DNA of 64,000 nucleotides, from positions 38,586 through 102,585 of the forward strand of contig CDRNVI010000078.1 in NCBI GenBank assembly GCA_977017575.1, written 5' to 3'. The stretch's first letter is position 1. Each line of letters opens with the position of its first letter. The position numbers and the translations under genes are program-made. Origin of the DNA: Paramoeba atlantica (Eukaryota; Discosea). Below are positions 30,769-39,891 of the stretch, piece by piece. The notes under the pieces are model-generated. The model searched no databases. It was given only the letters and a program-made list of their open reading frames with translations, and was not told the origin of the DNA.

Positions 30769-31296
30769 TTATTTGTACGGAGATATACGTGTGGTAGTGA
30801 ATTTGTTGCCGGCCTGTGTCATTAGCTCCTGTACTCGATCTTGCGTCGATCCATCGTCGTCCAGACACATTGTATCACTGGTCTCGCTTTCTGTTTCGGA
30901 CATTTCTTTGGCTGGGTCCTCTTGGATATGGTTTTCGTCATGGGCTATGTTCTCGTGTGATTGACTCGTAGATCCGATGCGGAAGTTCTTGGCTTTGATT
31001 TTGATTAGATTCCGCGATGTGATTTCACACGGAGGCTCATGGTCCGCCCAATTCGGGGCTAGTGTTTTGGAACCTATTATCTTGATCTTTGGAGTCTTCT
31101 TCACCTTCACTGGTGTCTCCGTGTGCGATCCTGATTCTTCTGCTACCTTTATTCCGTTCGTCTTGCTTTGATCTCGTTGAGTACGTTGTTTTTCAACTCT
31201 CCCGTGAGACTTCCCGTTGTTCACTGTTGTTCTGCTGCCCTTTTTCCGCGTGTTTTCGGAATCTAAACGAGAAGACGTACGAGAAAGGCGTGTCAT
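30769..31296 (-). CDS. Hypothetical charged protein, possible retrotransposon ORF
   Basis: The 175-residue Lys/Ser/Glu-rich frame has no recognisable domain. It contains VKVKKTPKIKIIGSKTLAP and an acidic end (ETSDTMCLDDDGSTQDRV). It lies between retroelement fragments in the same orientation, and its make-up resembles the basic tails and N-terminal regions of the LINE proteins here. It could be a degraded ORF1 or N-terminal region, or a chance frame. Confidence 0.3.
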   Translation of the reverse strand: MTRLSRTSSRLDSENTRKKGSRTTVNNGKSHGRVEKQRTQRDQSKTNGIKVAEESGSHTETPVKVKKTPKIKIIGSKTLAPNWADHEPPCEITSRNLIKIKAKNFRIGSTSQSHENIAHDENHIQEDPAKEMSETESETSDTMCLDDDGSTQDRVQELMTQAGNKFTTTRISPYK

Positions 31297-31356
31297 AAGC
31301 GTAGAAAAATAGAAAATTAAAATGAATCAACAAGGTACAGATGGTGTTCAGATGGT

Positions 31357-32256
31357 TCAGATGGTGTTCTGATGCAAGGATCCGCAAGAAAAAACCGGCA
31401 AGCATTGGAAAGCTACGTCAGGGATCTTTCCTGATTCTACGTATGTTTGATGCTTCCGTTTTATTGCTTCTTTTGCCAGGTTCGCGCATGTCTTACTAAT
31501 GATCGACGGCGCAAGCTCGTGAATCACTGTAAGGTCGTAAAACAGTTCGCCTGTTGACCAATAAATCACGAGGTCAGGGCCTGACCTGAACAACTGCCGC
31601 CCTGAGCATGTCTTCTCATGAATTCCCCTGTTTTCCGGATTCACAGCCACTTTACATGTGGCGCACTTCCAGGAACTGAAGGCCCTAGGTTCACGTTCGC
31701 AAGGTATCCCTGACTTTTGACTTAGGTCAAAGAGGTATTTGACGAGACGATTGTGCTTCACGGTAGCGTTCTGCCCCGAACACTGAGCGCACCCTGGGAT
31801 ATGTACCAAAGCAGTCTTATTGTTCAGCAAAGTCTTACAACCTGGACATAGGATCGTTGCTGGGATTCTTGGGTGAGGAATTCCAAGTCGTGCCATAACT
31901 GGTATTTCAAAGGCATGTGAGGGAACGAAGCGGACCTCCGATTTAAGCCAATCATAATTTCCCTTTCGGGTTGTTACCCTTAAAATATTAGAATACTCCG
32001 GATCTTGTTTTAACCTCGCAACCACTTTTTCGTGAAGTACCGCTGCCGTCGTAACTTCATCCATAGGTGGCAAAGCTGAATTCTCTTCTTCTCCAGTGTA
32101 AGGGACGTTTTGGTTTGGCAACCAAGCCCGAGCAGTAAAAGATTTTATTCGCTCAAGAGCTTGGTAGCGTGATGCCAAATATGCCGCTTCACGAACCTTT
32201 GAACAAGACGTCAATCCTAGGCCTCCCTTTTTCATGGGCAGCCGGGCCATCTCCAC
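31357..32256 (-). pseudogene. RLE retrotransposon copy E2 (C-terminal endonuclease part)
   Basis: The 299-residue remnant starts at ARLPMKKGGLGLTSCSKVRE (end of thumb) and includes zinc motif CPGCKTLLNNKTALVHIPGC with CxxC and KHN, the CCHC knuckle CATCKVAVNPENRGIHEKTC, and endonuclease GPDLVIYWSTGELFYDLTVI (PD-x12-D intact). It ends at CGSLHQNTI, about 60 residues short of intact copies. Both ends are lost: RT is gone 5' and the conserved QELNG tail 3'. Confidence 0.88.
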
Positions 32257-32350
32257 CTCCTTTTCCGTCTTTTTTTATTCAAATATAATCCCTCCTGAAT
32301 TTCAATCCGTAAACTTTTAGTGTTTATGAAGAGTCTTTTTTTCCTCGTTT

Positions 32351-32390
32351 TTCCTTCCCCCCTTCTCTCGCTTCTTTGAGAGAAAACTAC
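32351..32390 (-). promoter_or_regulatory. 3'UTR hairpin of RLE retrotransposon E3
   Basis: On the sense (minus) strand: TTTTCTCTC-loop-GAGAGAAGGGGGGAAGG, 78 nt past the stop codon of E3. The same hairpin plus GGGGGGAAGG tail follows E7, E9 and E10. In R2-type elements the 3'UTR RNA structure is recognised by the RT for target-primed reverse transcription; a like role here is inference. Confidence 0.65.
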
Positions 32391-32461
32391 AACCGCACAT
32401 CTCTAACTATATATTAAAAAACGAGTGTAAGAAATCCATTCTAAAGAAATTAAAGCTAAAT

Positions 32462-35400
32462 CTAGAAGCCATAAGTATCCTCCTCTGTACGGGGCTCCAA
32501 GAACCGACGCAACTGGCAGTTTAACACTGCCCCATTCAATTCTTGCAAATGCAGCGCAAAGTCTCGTTCCACCGCCTGCGGATTCATGGACGATTTCTCG
32601 GCCAAAATGTGTAGTAGCTCTCTTGTGTTGGCGTGAAGTGATCCGCTTGCAAGGATGGGTAAGCACCGAAAGTTGTCCTCTCTTAATATTTTGGTCGCCA
32701 CGTACTTGGTGCGTTTCCTCGTGATCGCGTCTTGGAGTGCTTTTGCTGGCTTGGTACCGAGAATGGAAGGAGCGAGCTCGTGTACGACTGTAAGGTCATA
32801 AAAGATCTCCCCTGTGGCCCAATATACTACCAAATCGGGGCCCGATCGATGCAACGCGCTGCCTTTGCACGCTGTTGCATGCTCCCTCTTTCGCTCTTCG
32901 GAAATTACTTCCGAGCACCCGAGGCACGTGTACGATGAAAACTGACGGGGCTCCCGCTCGCATGGGATACCGGCCTTCATGCAAAGGTCGTAGATGTAAC
33001 GAATCAGACAATTGTGCTTCGTAGTCGAATTCGTTCCGGTGCACCTGACGCATCCCGGCACGTGGGTGAGAGCGGTCTCGCCGTTGATTTCCGTTTTGCA
33101 GCCCGGGCAGAGAAAGGATGAAGGGAGCTCCGGGTGACAGATACCGAGCCTCGGCATCACTGCTAGGGTGTATTGTCGCGTCGGTATAAATCGTTCGGTC
33201 GCGTGCAGCCACGAGTAGCTTCCTTTCCGAGTAGTTGCCTGCATTATCTGCGCAGTTTTCTTGGTTTCACACAGACGCGTTTTTATCGCCTTGTGTACTG
33301 CTTTCTCCGCAAACTCTTCTTCCGGTACAGCGGCCACTGTTGAGGCATCGCACGTCGCGACTTGAGCTGAAAACTTTTTTTGCTGCTCTAAAGCTGCGTG
33401 TTGCGAAGCCTCATATGCGGCCACTCGGATAGAGTCCGTTGAAGACAGGCCCAAACCACCCATCGACAGCGGCAAACGAGCCCACTCGACTTGATCGGAT
33501 GTCAAAGGACCAAGCCATGCTTTCAGAACGTCTTCTACCTCTGAGTCAAATTCCTTCGCCATCTCTCCAGATGCCTCCGGCGCGTGCGTTCGAATCTGGT
33601 ATCTTTGTCTCACATTGACGCATTTCGACAGGATGAGGCACGAGACATTATTTGCTCCCATTCTCCGCAATCTTCTAAAAATTGTTTTATGCTTACGAAG
33701 ATTCCTTAAAAGAAGATTGCTGACCCGTTCATTTTCTCCGATGTATGCCCCTAGTGCTTTCAGGGCATCTGACTCAGAATTCACCCCGGCCATCTTTAGA
33801 GTCTCTGGAATTTCTCTACCTTCTCTCCCGCCAAACCACACACATTTTCTGTTAGCGAGTTGTACATCTCTCTCGCCCAAAAGGTCCCACAGTCTATAGA
33901 ACGCTTTCGTCAAAAGATCCGCGTCGTCGGACACCAGATTTATGTCATCGATATAGGCAAAAATTTTCAGCGTTGGGTATTCAAGAGCCAATGTTGCGAG
34001 CATTGGCTGCATGAAGGTGCAGAAAAGAAAGCTGGAAAGCGGCGACCCCTGCCGCACACCTCGAGAACTACTAACCGTGCCGTGTAGCGTACCATCTTTC
34101 CCGTAGAACAACAGTTCAGATGGTTTAGAATATTGCGCATGGAAGAGACGTTGGAAAGGACGAAGCGTAGCATAAGAGTACAGAGAGTCGGCGATGTGAT
34201 CGCGATACGGTGAATTGAATGCATTGCACAGATCAATCGACAGAATTTTTTCACCCTTCATGTAGCTCTCCTGAAGTTGATGCACGATGGACTCGCATCC
34301 TGATTTTTGCGATACCCCGTATTGCCAAGGAGCAAACAAAGTGCCAAGGGATCGTTCGTATTTCTGTAGCATAACCACTTCCGCTAGCTTCAGAAACATT
34401 TCCCCAACCGCGACAGGGCGAATACCTCCGTCGGCTTTCGGAATAGCAACCAGCCGCGCTCTTTTAAGTCTTGTCATCACCTCGTCCGCTACCTTCCCGT
34501 TGATCACATCCAAGAGCATGTGACATAGGGCAGAGCAACATACTTCGTCATCCAGAAGTATGCGAACGATTCCATCCGTGGTTCCAGAAGGGCCAGGAGC
34601 TGCTCCCTTAGCAAGACGTCGTCCAGCCTCTCGAAGTTCTTGTGTCGATAAAATCGCCAAAGCTGGAGCATCTGCTGGAAGGTGGAATGTGCGTTCGGAA
34701 TATGGATGAAGCGTTTTCAATTTCGCGATCGTCTCCTCGTCAGACAGCTTGCGCTCGATTACCTCCTGGTCCAACACTTTTGTGGCCTTAGATGCACATC
34801 CCTCAACGACCAACCGAATCGCTTTTTTGATCGCTCGGGCGTCCGAGGCTTCCTCATCCTCCATCGCATTCTCTGCCTTTTGGAGCTCGCGTTTCGATTT
34901 CATTGGCCTTCTGCGACGTCTACGCGTGTAGGCCTCACGAACAGCAGCTAAAGAGAACTTCATCGCCGACATCAGTCTATGCCAGATTTTGTTTCTCTGA
35001 TCGTACCCACAGTCCGCATAGTCCCTGATCAATTCCCGGTAAACCGCTATGACGCACGGGACGAATTCCGATCCTATCGATTTGACAGTGGGAATTGGCT
35101 CCAAATCCAAATCACATTCCGTGTTGGTCACGCTTGGAATTAATGGATCACTTTGATTTGTAGTGGGTGAGTCGCCAGGATTTCCTTGGGCTTCCGGTCC
35201 GACTTGTCCATCCATCCACACTATTCTGTATATCCTAACATTCGGTTGCGGTGGTAAGGTCCCCACGAAAGCTTCTTGTACTTGATGACCCTTAATCCCC
35301 TGATAGTCGATAGCTATTTTGCGAATGCCCGCTCTTGTTTTAACTGAATCCACCACTCCAATCGAGATATTCAACAAGGGCTGTCGATCAAAACTCCATG

Positions 35401-35929
35401 CAACTACGCATTCATTCCCTAGTCGAGCGTCTTTAGTCTGCTGCGCTATTCGTTCTGGGCTCAGGGGGAAGTCAACACCAATCCGCACCGTAGCGTAAAG
35501 CGCTCGAACTATCCGGGTGACCGCATTTACATTTCCTGATGTATCTGTGATTCGCAAATCTTCCTTTTCGAATCTCTGCTGCTCATGTGCTGTCGGCGGG
35601 CTATCGCAATCCAGAAATTCATTTAACACCTCATCAGGTGACATGATACCGGGTGTCAAGGGTCTAGGGGTGGCCTCTGTTACCAGAAAGGGTGGTGGAG
35701 AAGAATATTGTGGAGACATGAGTTCTGCAACGGAAATATTCGTAACCGGTAGCGGAGACGGCAACCTCTGAAATGGGGACGACGGATCTGTTGCCGTATT
35801 TTCCGTGGCTTGAGTACGATTCTGCGTGGCCGCCACCGGTCTCTGCGTGGCCGCCACCGGGCTTTGCGTAGTTCTTTCTTGTGCCTGTGGGGATACCGCT
35901 CGGGCGTAAGAAATTTGTTTCTGGCTCAC
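32462..35929 (-). CDS. RLE-type non-LTR retrotransposon polyprotein, intact (E3)
   Basis: The 1155-residue single frame is the reference copy. Order: Ser/Thr/Gln/Pro-rich start (1-110); conserved N-terminal domain (about 150-240) with GNECVVAWSF and LPPQPNVRIYRIVW; helical linker (280-420) with RRRRRR; RT (about 425-760) with GGIRPVAVGE, motif A SIDLCNAFNSP (about 564), motif B GVRQGSPLSS (about 624), motif C YIDD (659-662); thumb to about 840; zinc motif CPGC...H...CVRC...KHN (941-973); CCHC knuckle CLGC..H..C (1003-1021); restriction-like endonuclease PD-x12-D (1031-1045). This is the R2/CRE/NeSL-type architecture that nicks the target and primes cDNA synthesis. No stops or shifts, so it may be active. 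Its 5' end abuts fragment E4. Confidence 0.92.
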   Translation of the reverse strand: MSQKQISYARAVSPQAQERTTQSPVAATQRPVAATQNRTQATENTATDPSSPFQRLPSPLPVTNISVAELMSPQYSSPPPFLVTEATPRPLTPGIMSPDEVLNEFLDCDSPPTAHEQQRFEKEDLRITDTSGNVNAVTRIVRALYATVRIGVDFPLSPERIAQQTKDARLGNECVVAWSFDRQPLLNISIGVVDSVKTRAGIRKIAIDYQGIKGHQVQEAFVGTLPPQPNVRIYRIVWMDGQVGPEAQGNPGDSPTTNQSDPLIPSVTNTECDLDLEPIPTVKSIGSEFVPCVIAVYRELIRDYADCGYDQRNKIWHRLMSAMKFSLAAVREAYTRRRRRRPMKSKRELQKAENAMEDEEASDARAIKKAIRLVVEGCASKATKVLDQEVIERKLSDEETIAKLKTLHPYSERTFHLPADAPALAILSTQELREAGRRLAKGAAPGPSGTTDGIVRILLDDEVCCSALCHMLLDVINGKVADEVMTRLKRARLVAIPKADGGIRPVAVGEMFLKLAEVVMLQKYERSLGTLFAPWQYGVSQKSGCESIVHQLQESYMKGEKILSIDLCNAFNSPYRDHIADSLYSYATLRPFQRLFHAQYSKPSELLFYGKDGTLHGTVSSSRGVRQGSPLSSFLFCTFMQPMLATLALEYPTLKIFAYIDDINLVSDDADLLTKAFYRLWDLLGERDVQLANRKCVWFGGREGREIPETLKMAGVNSESDALKALGAYIGENERVSNLLLRNLRKHKTIFRRLRRMGANNVSCLILSKCVNVRQRYQIRTHAPEASGEMAKEFDSEVEDVLKAWLGPLTSDQVEWARLPLSMGGLGLSSTDSIRVAAYEASQHAALEQQKKFSAQVATCDASTVAAVPEEEFAEKAVHKAIKTRLCETKKTAQIMQATTRKGSYSWLHATERFIPTRQYTLAVMPRLGICHPELPSSFLCPGCKTEINGETALTHVPGCVRCTGTNSTTKHNCLIRYIYDLCMKAGIPCEREPRQFSSYTCLGCSEVISEERKREHATACKGSALHRSGPDLVVYWATGEIFYDLTVVHELAPSILGTKPAKALQDAITRKRTKYVATKILREDNFRCLPILASGSLHANTRELLHILAEKSSMNPQAVERDFALHLQELNGAVLNCQLRRFLEPRTEEDTYGF

Positions 35930-35945
35930 GGTGTTGGGCGGCGAG

Positions 35946-36637
35946 TCAATGTCCCCCCCATTCCGTCAATGGACCGAGCCAGTTCTTCAATACGCTCTCG
36001 ACATTGTCATCGAATTTAGTGGAGGCCTCCTTTGTCACAGACGGCGGATGGACGCGCATGACGTATTGTTGCTTAACATTGATACATTGCGAAAGAAGTA
36101 TCAATGCTACATTGCTTAATCCCATTGCTTTTAATCTCTGGAAGCTTGTATCTTGTTTATCCACTGCTTCCATTAATCTTTTCTTGATCTGATTCTCTTT
36201 GCCGATGTGTGCCCCCAATACTTTGACCGCTTCTTCCTCATTGCGCACACCCTGTACCTTCAGGCTTGGTGGGATTGGCTGAGCCGACCCCTCCCCAAAC
36301 CATATACACTTCATTGTTGCTAGCGTGAGCGAGTATTGAACCATCAACTCTTGGAGTCTCTGAAACGCTTTTTCGATTTGAGCACTTTTTAGGGAGGACA
36401 TGGTAACGTCATCGATGAAAGCGTGAAACTCCACTTCGGGAAATTCCATCGACAGTGTTTCCAGCATGGGTTGAAAAAAGGCGCAATAATACATGGAAGC
36501 CAATGGTGAACCCTGCCGCAGACCTGATGTGCTTAGGACTGTTCCGACCAATTTTCCTTCTGAACCATAATACAGCAATTCAGAGGCCCCCGAGTATTCG
36601 ACCTCGAAGAATCGCTGGAAAGGGCGGAGTGCACTGA
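35946..36637 (-). pseudogene. RLE retrotransposon copy E4 (RT palm/thumb fragment)
   Basis: About 230 residues: ALRPFQRFFEVEYSGASELL, motif B SGLRQGSPLAS, motif C FIDDVTM, and thumb through KNWLGPLT, where it is cut by the 5' end of E3. The upstream part (motif A, fingers) and the downstream zinc/endonuclease part are absent. The right edge is the left copy of a 167-bp direct repeat. Confidence 0.85.
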
Positions 36638-37277
36638 AGAAATCAACGACGAGAGTCTTCCACATACATTAAAAACAACTTGTAAGAAAACATTGTTGTA
36701 AGAGCTAAAGAAATATATCGCTGATATCCTGAATCTCATCCACTGCCTATATTTACTAGCTAAAGAATATTCGTATTATTGATGCAACTATCCGGATGTA
36801 TATAGCGCGCAAACTATTTCAAAAGCATAATATAAAAATATAATACGTAGTGAAGGGGCTTTGCCCCCTGGCACGCAGCCACCACCCTTGGGGGCTGGTG
36901 GGAGGGCATCGCACACTAATAAAAATAACTTGTAAGAGAATGTAAGCTATAAAACTATACACAATCTACATAAAGTTATAATTTAAATCATATTAAAAGA
37001 TATAATAGAATTCATAATCAGAGATTATGTGCCTCGTAGGGCCATTCGAGAAAAAGGAGTCTTTTCAAATTCGTATTTGTTCTCGTCTAAATTTCCTCTC
37101 GTAAACTATCAGAAATCAACGACGAGAGTCTTCCACATACATTAAAAACAACTTGTAAGAAAACATTGTTGTAAGAGCTAAAGAAATATATCGCTGATAT
37201 CCTGAATCTCATCCACTGCCTATATTTACTAGCTAAAGAATATTCGTATTATTGATGCAACTATCCGGATGTATATA
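36638..37277. repeat. 167-bp direct repeat pair with composite insert
   Basis: 36638-36804 equals 37111-37277 as far as read. The 306 bp between them consist of an 81-bp segment (36807-36887) found again at 39593-39673, a G-rich spacer, and a 206-bp segment (36907-37112) found again at 47696-47901. The insert contains GGGGCTTTGCCCC (hairpin) and ends TCGTAAACTATCAG, like the insert at 27636-27999. A poly(T) tract starts right after the second copy. Confidence 0.88.
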
Positions 37278-37296
37278 TTTTTTTTTTTTTTTTTCT
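37278..37296 (-). other. Poly(A) tail of retrotransposon copy E5
   Basis: A run of about 18 T on the plus strand ends the 3'UTR of the minus-strand copy E5 and abuts the right 167-bp repeat, consistent with insertion of a polyadenylated or A-tailed cDNA. Copies E7, E9 and E10 instead appear to end in the hairpin region without a long A tract. Confidence 0.6.
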
Positions 37297-37435
37297 TGTT
37301 TCTTTTGGCTTTCCTGACGCAACCCAACTATCCAAGAACTTTCTCAAGTTTACATAAACTTTTAGTACTGATTTTTGTCTATCTCTTCGCAGACTTTATA
37401 ATTCCAATTTGTATCTTTTCTGTACTTTTGATTTC

Positions 37436-39593
37436 TTAAAGAATAGTGCTTTTCTGATAGTCTTGAGGCTCCAAAAAATGTCGGAGCTGTGCGTATACTT
37501 CGGATCCGTTCAGCTCTTGGAGTAGCAACTTGAATGCCTGTTCGGTTTTTTGGGTATCCAACAGGCAGACATCCGTCAGTGATTTAATTAGGCCCCGTGT
37601 GCTCTTATGTAAAGACCCGCAGGACAAGACAGGAAGGCACTCAAAAGCTTCCGCCGGAATCATGCCACTATTGACGTATGTTTCATTTTTCCGCTGTATA
37701 GCTTCTCGCACGAGTTGGGAACACTTTTTATTCCGATGGGAAGGCGCGAGCTCGTGCACCACAGTTAGGTCGTAGAACACCACGCCACTGTTCCAGTAGA
37801 TCGCAAGATCCGGGCCTGAGCGATGAAACTGCCGTCCTCCGCATGTTTTGTGGTGGAGATGCTGATTGTTGTAGTCGACTGTATTTCCGCATGTTAGACA
37901 ACTCCACGTGCTAAAAGAACGCGGCTCTCTTTCGCATGGAATACCAGCTTTCATGCAAAGATCATACAGAAACTTGGTCAACATGTTGTGCTTCGCTGTG
38001 GCGTTGAAACCTGTACATTGCACGCATCCGGGGATGTGAGTTAGTGCAGTGTTTGCATCCATCAATGTTCGGCATCCAGGGCAAGTCATAGCATCAGGAA
38101 GTCTCGGGTGATGTACTCCAAGACGGGGCATGACTGCTAGCTCGAATAAGTGCGGTGGTACATATCTTACATTGGACAGTAGCCAGTCATAACTCCCCTT
38201 ATTGGAGGTTGCTTTTAACGTCCCGGCCATTTGTGGATCGCTTACGAGTTTGTTCCATGCTTCCTCATGAAGTTTCGCTGCAGCGGTAATTTCGTCAGTA
38301 GGTGGTTTTTGACGAGCGAGTTCTTGTTCATTTGCTGTCCCAGCGTGTTCAGTGCTATGAAACTGTGACGGCACAACTCGAGCTGAAAAAGATTTTATAT
38401 GCTCAAAAGCTGCGTGTCGGGAAGCTTCATAAGCTGCCGCGCGCGTTGGGTGACATGCCGTGAGACCAAGTCCTCCTTTCTTCAGGGGTAACCTTGCTAT
38501 GTCAATTTGTCTAGTCTGCAATGGGCCCATCCATGTTTGAAGTACGCTCTCGATTTCGCTATCAAAACGTTTACATGTTTGATCCGTGGCCTTGGGGTTG
38601 TGTGTCCTCATGTAGTACTGTTGACGAACGTTCACACTTTTTGTCAAAAGGATGAGGGATACGTTACTCATGCCCATTAGCTTTAGCCTGCGGAATATTA
38701 CTTCTTGTTTGCCGATCTTTTGGAGCAGTTTTTGACTGATGGCGTCGTCTTCTCCAATAAAAGCCCCCAGTACTTTAGTGGCCTGGCTCTCGGTTTGTAC
38801 TCCTTCGGCTTGAAGAGCTTCTGGAATGGACTTGCCGAGGATGCCACCAAACCAAACACATTTATGCGCCGATAGTGCAAGATTGCTAGATGCGACAAGT
38901 GCCTTCAGCCTTTTAAAAGCGTTCGTGAGCTGATTCGGATCTTCGGATGTCAAATTGATATCGTCGATGTACGCATGTATGTTGATGCCAGGAAATTCTT
39001 CTGCAAGGGTTTCCAATACAGGTTGTAGGTATGTGCAGAAATACAGCGTGGATAGTGGCGATCCCTGTTTTACTCCTGAGGAACTTGATACTGTGTCGAC
39101 CAATTTACCTTCGCTGCCGTAGAAGAGAAGCTGAGATTGCTCGGAATATTCAGCCGCAAAAAACCTTTGGAAGGGTCGGAGCGTTGCGATACCGAAAACA
39201 TGCTTTGCGACGTCATTCCTGGAGGGGGTGTTGAACGCATTTTTCAAGTCTACGGATAGGATGGAGTGGCCTGTCAAATATTTTTCGTGAAGGGTGTGCA
39301 CTATCCTCTCGCAGCCCGCTTTTGACATTATCCCCTGCTGCATTGGCGCAAAAAGTGGCTCCAGGGTATTCTCATAGCGTTGAAAAAGAATGATTCCCGC
39401 TAACTTTCCAAAAACGTCTCCCATAGCAACCGGCCGAACGCCTCCATCTGGTTTCGGGATAGCAATCAACCTCGCTCTGTTTAGCCGCCGTAAAACTTGT
39501 CGCGAAAGAAAACCGTTCAGTAGATCGGCCATCATGTGACAAAGGCTCGTGCAGCACACTTCATCGTCCAGTAGAAGTCGTAGCACGTTGTCA
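37436..39593 (-). pseudogene. RLE retrotransposon copy E5 (5'-truncated, long open frame)
   Basis: The retrotransposon part is about 720 residues: NVLRLLLDDEVCC start, GGVRPVAMGDVFGKLAGI, motif A LSVDLKNAFNTPS, motif B SGVKQGSPLS, motif C YIDDINL, thumb, zinc CPGC..H..C..C..KHN, CCHC CLTC..H..C, and endonuclease GPDLAIYWNSGVVFYDLTVV, ending LLQELNGSEVYAQLRHFLEP. The frame stays open to an ATG at 39763, but the first 57 codons come from the unrelated 81-bp repeat and flank. The N-terminal domain and RT fingers are missing. The catalytic motifs are intact. Confidence 0.88.
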
Positions 39594-39673
39594 GCGCAAA
39601 CTATTTCAAAAGCATAATATAAAAATATAATACGTAGTGAAGGGGCTTTGCCCCCTGGCACGCAGCCACCACC
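39593..39673. repeat. 81-bp repeat, second copy
   Basis: Matches 36807-36887 in the same orientation (GCGCAAACTATTTCAAAAGC to GCCACCACCC). In the left location this segment is continuous with the 167-bp repeat; here the E5 copy lies between the corresponding sequences. The left location therefore looks like an unoccupied version of the E5 insertion site. Confidence 0.8.
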
Positions 39674-39814
39674 CCGATCGCTCGTCTCCTCACAACATCC
39701 TGTCTCTCGTATATTAAATCGCTGCACGTTCCACATACAAAATTCCATTGCGAAGCTGGCCAAGCTGCGAACGGAAGCTTGATAAACCTACATTTGATCA
39801 TTCACTAAATACAT

Positions 39815-39850
39815 ATTTTTTTTTTTTTTTTTTTGAAAGAAGAAGCAATC

Positions 39851-39881
<31 letters not shown>

Positions 39882-39884
39882 TGT
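39815..39884 (-). other. Double poly(A) tract and (CA)n at the 3' end of the DIRS-like element
   Basis: On the plus strand: T20, then GAAAGAAGAAGCAATC, then T18, then (GT)8, ending eight bases before the RT-RNase H stop region. Two A tracts in tandem are not expected for a DIRS terminus and suggest that the 3' end was made by LINE-type reverse transcription or by slippage. Confidence 0.6.
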
Positions 39885-39891
39885 TTAATCT

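Noticed and set aside
37436-39763. Native N-terminus of E5 at ATG 39763
   Set aside because: The first 57 codons derive from the 81-bp repeat and flanking DNA, not from the retrotransposon.
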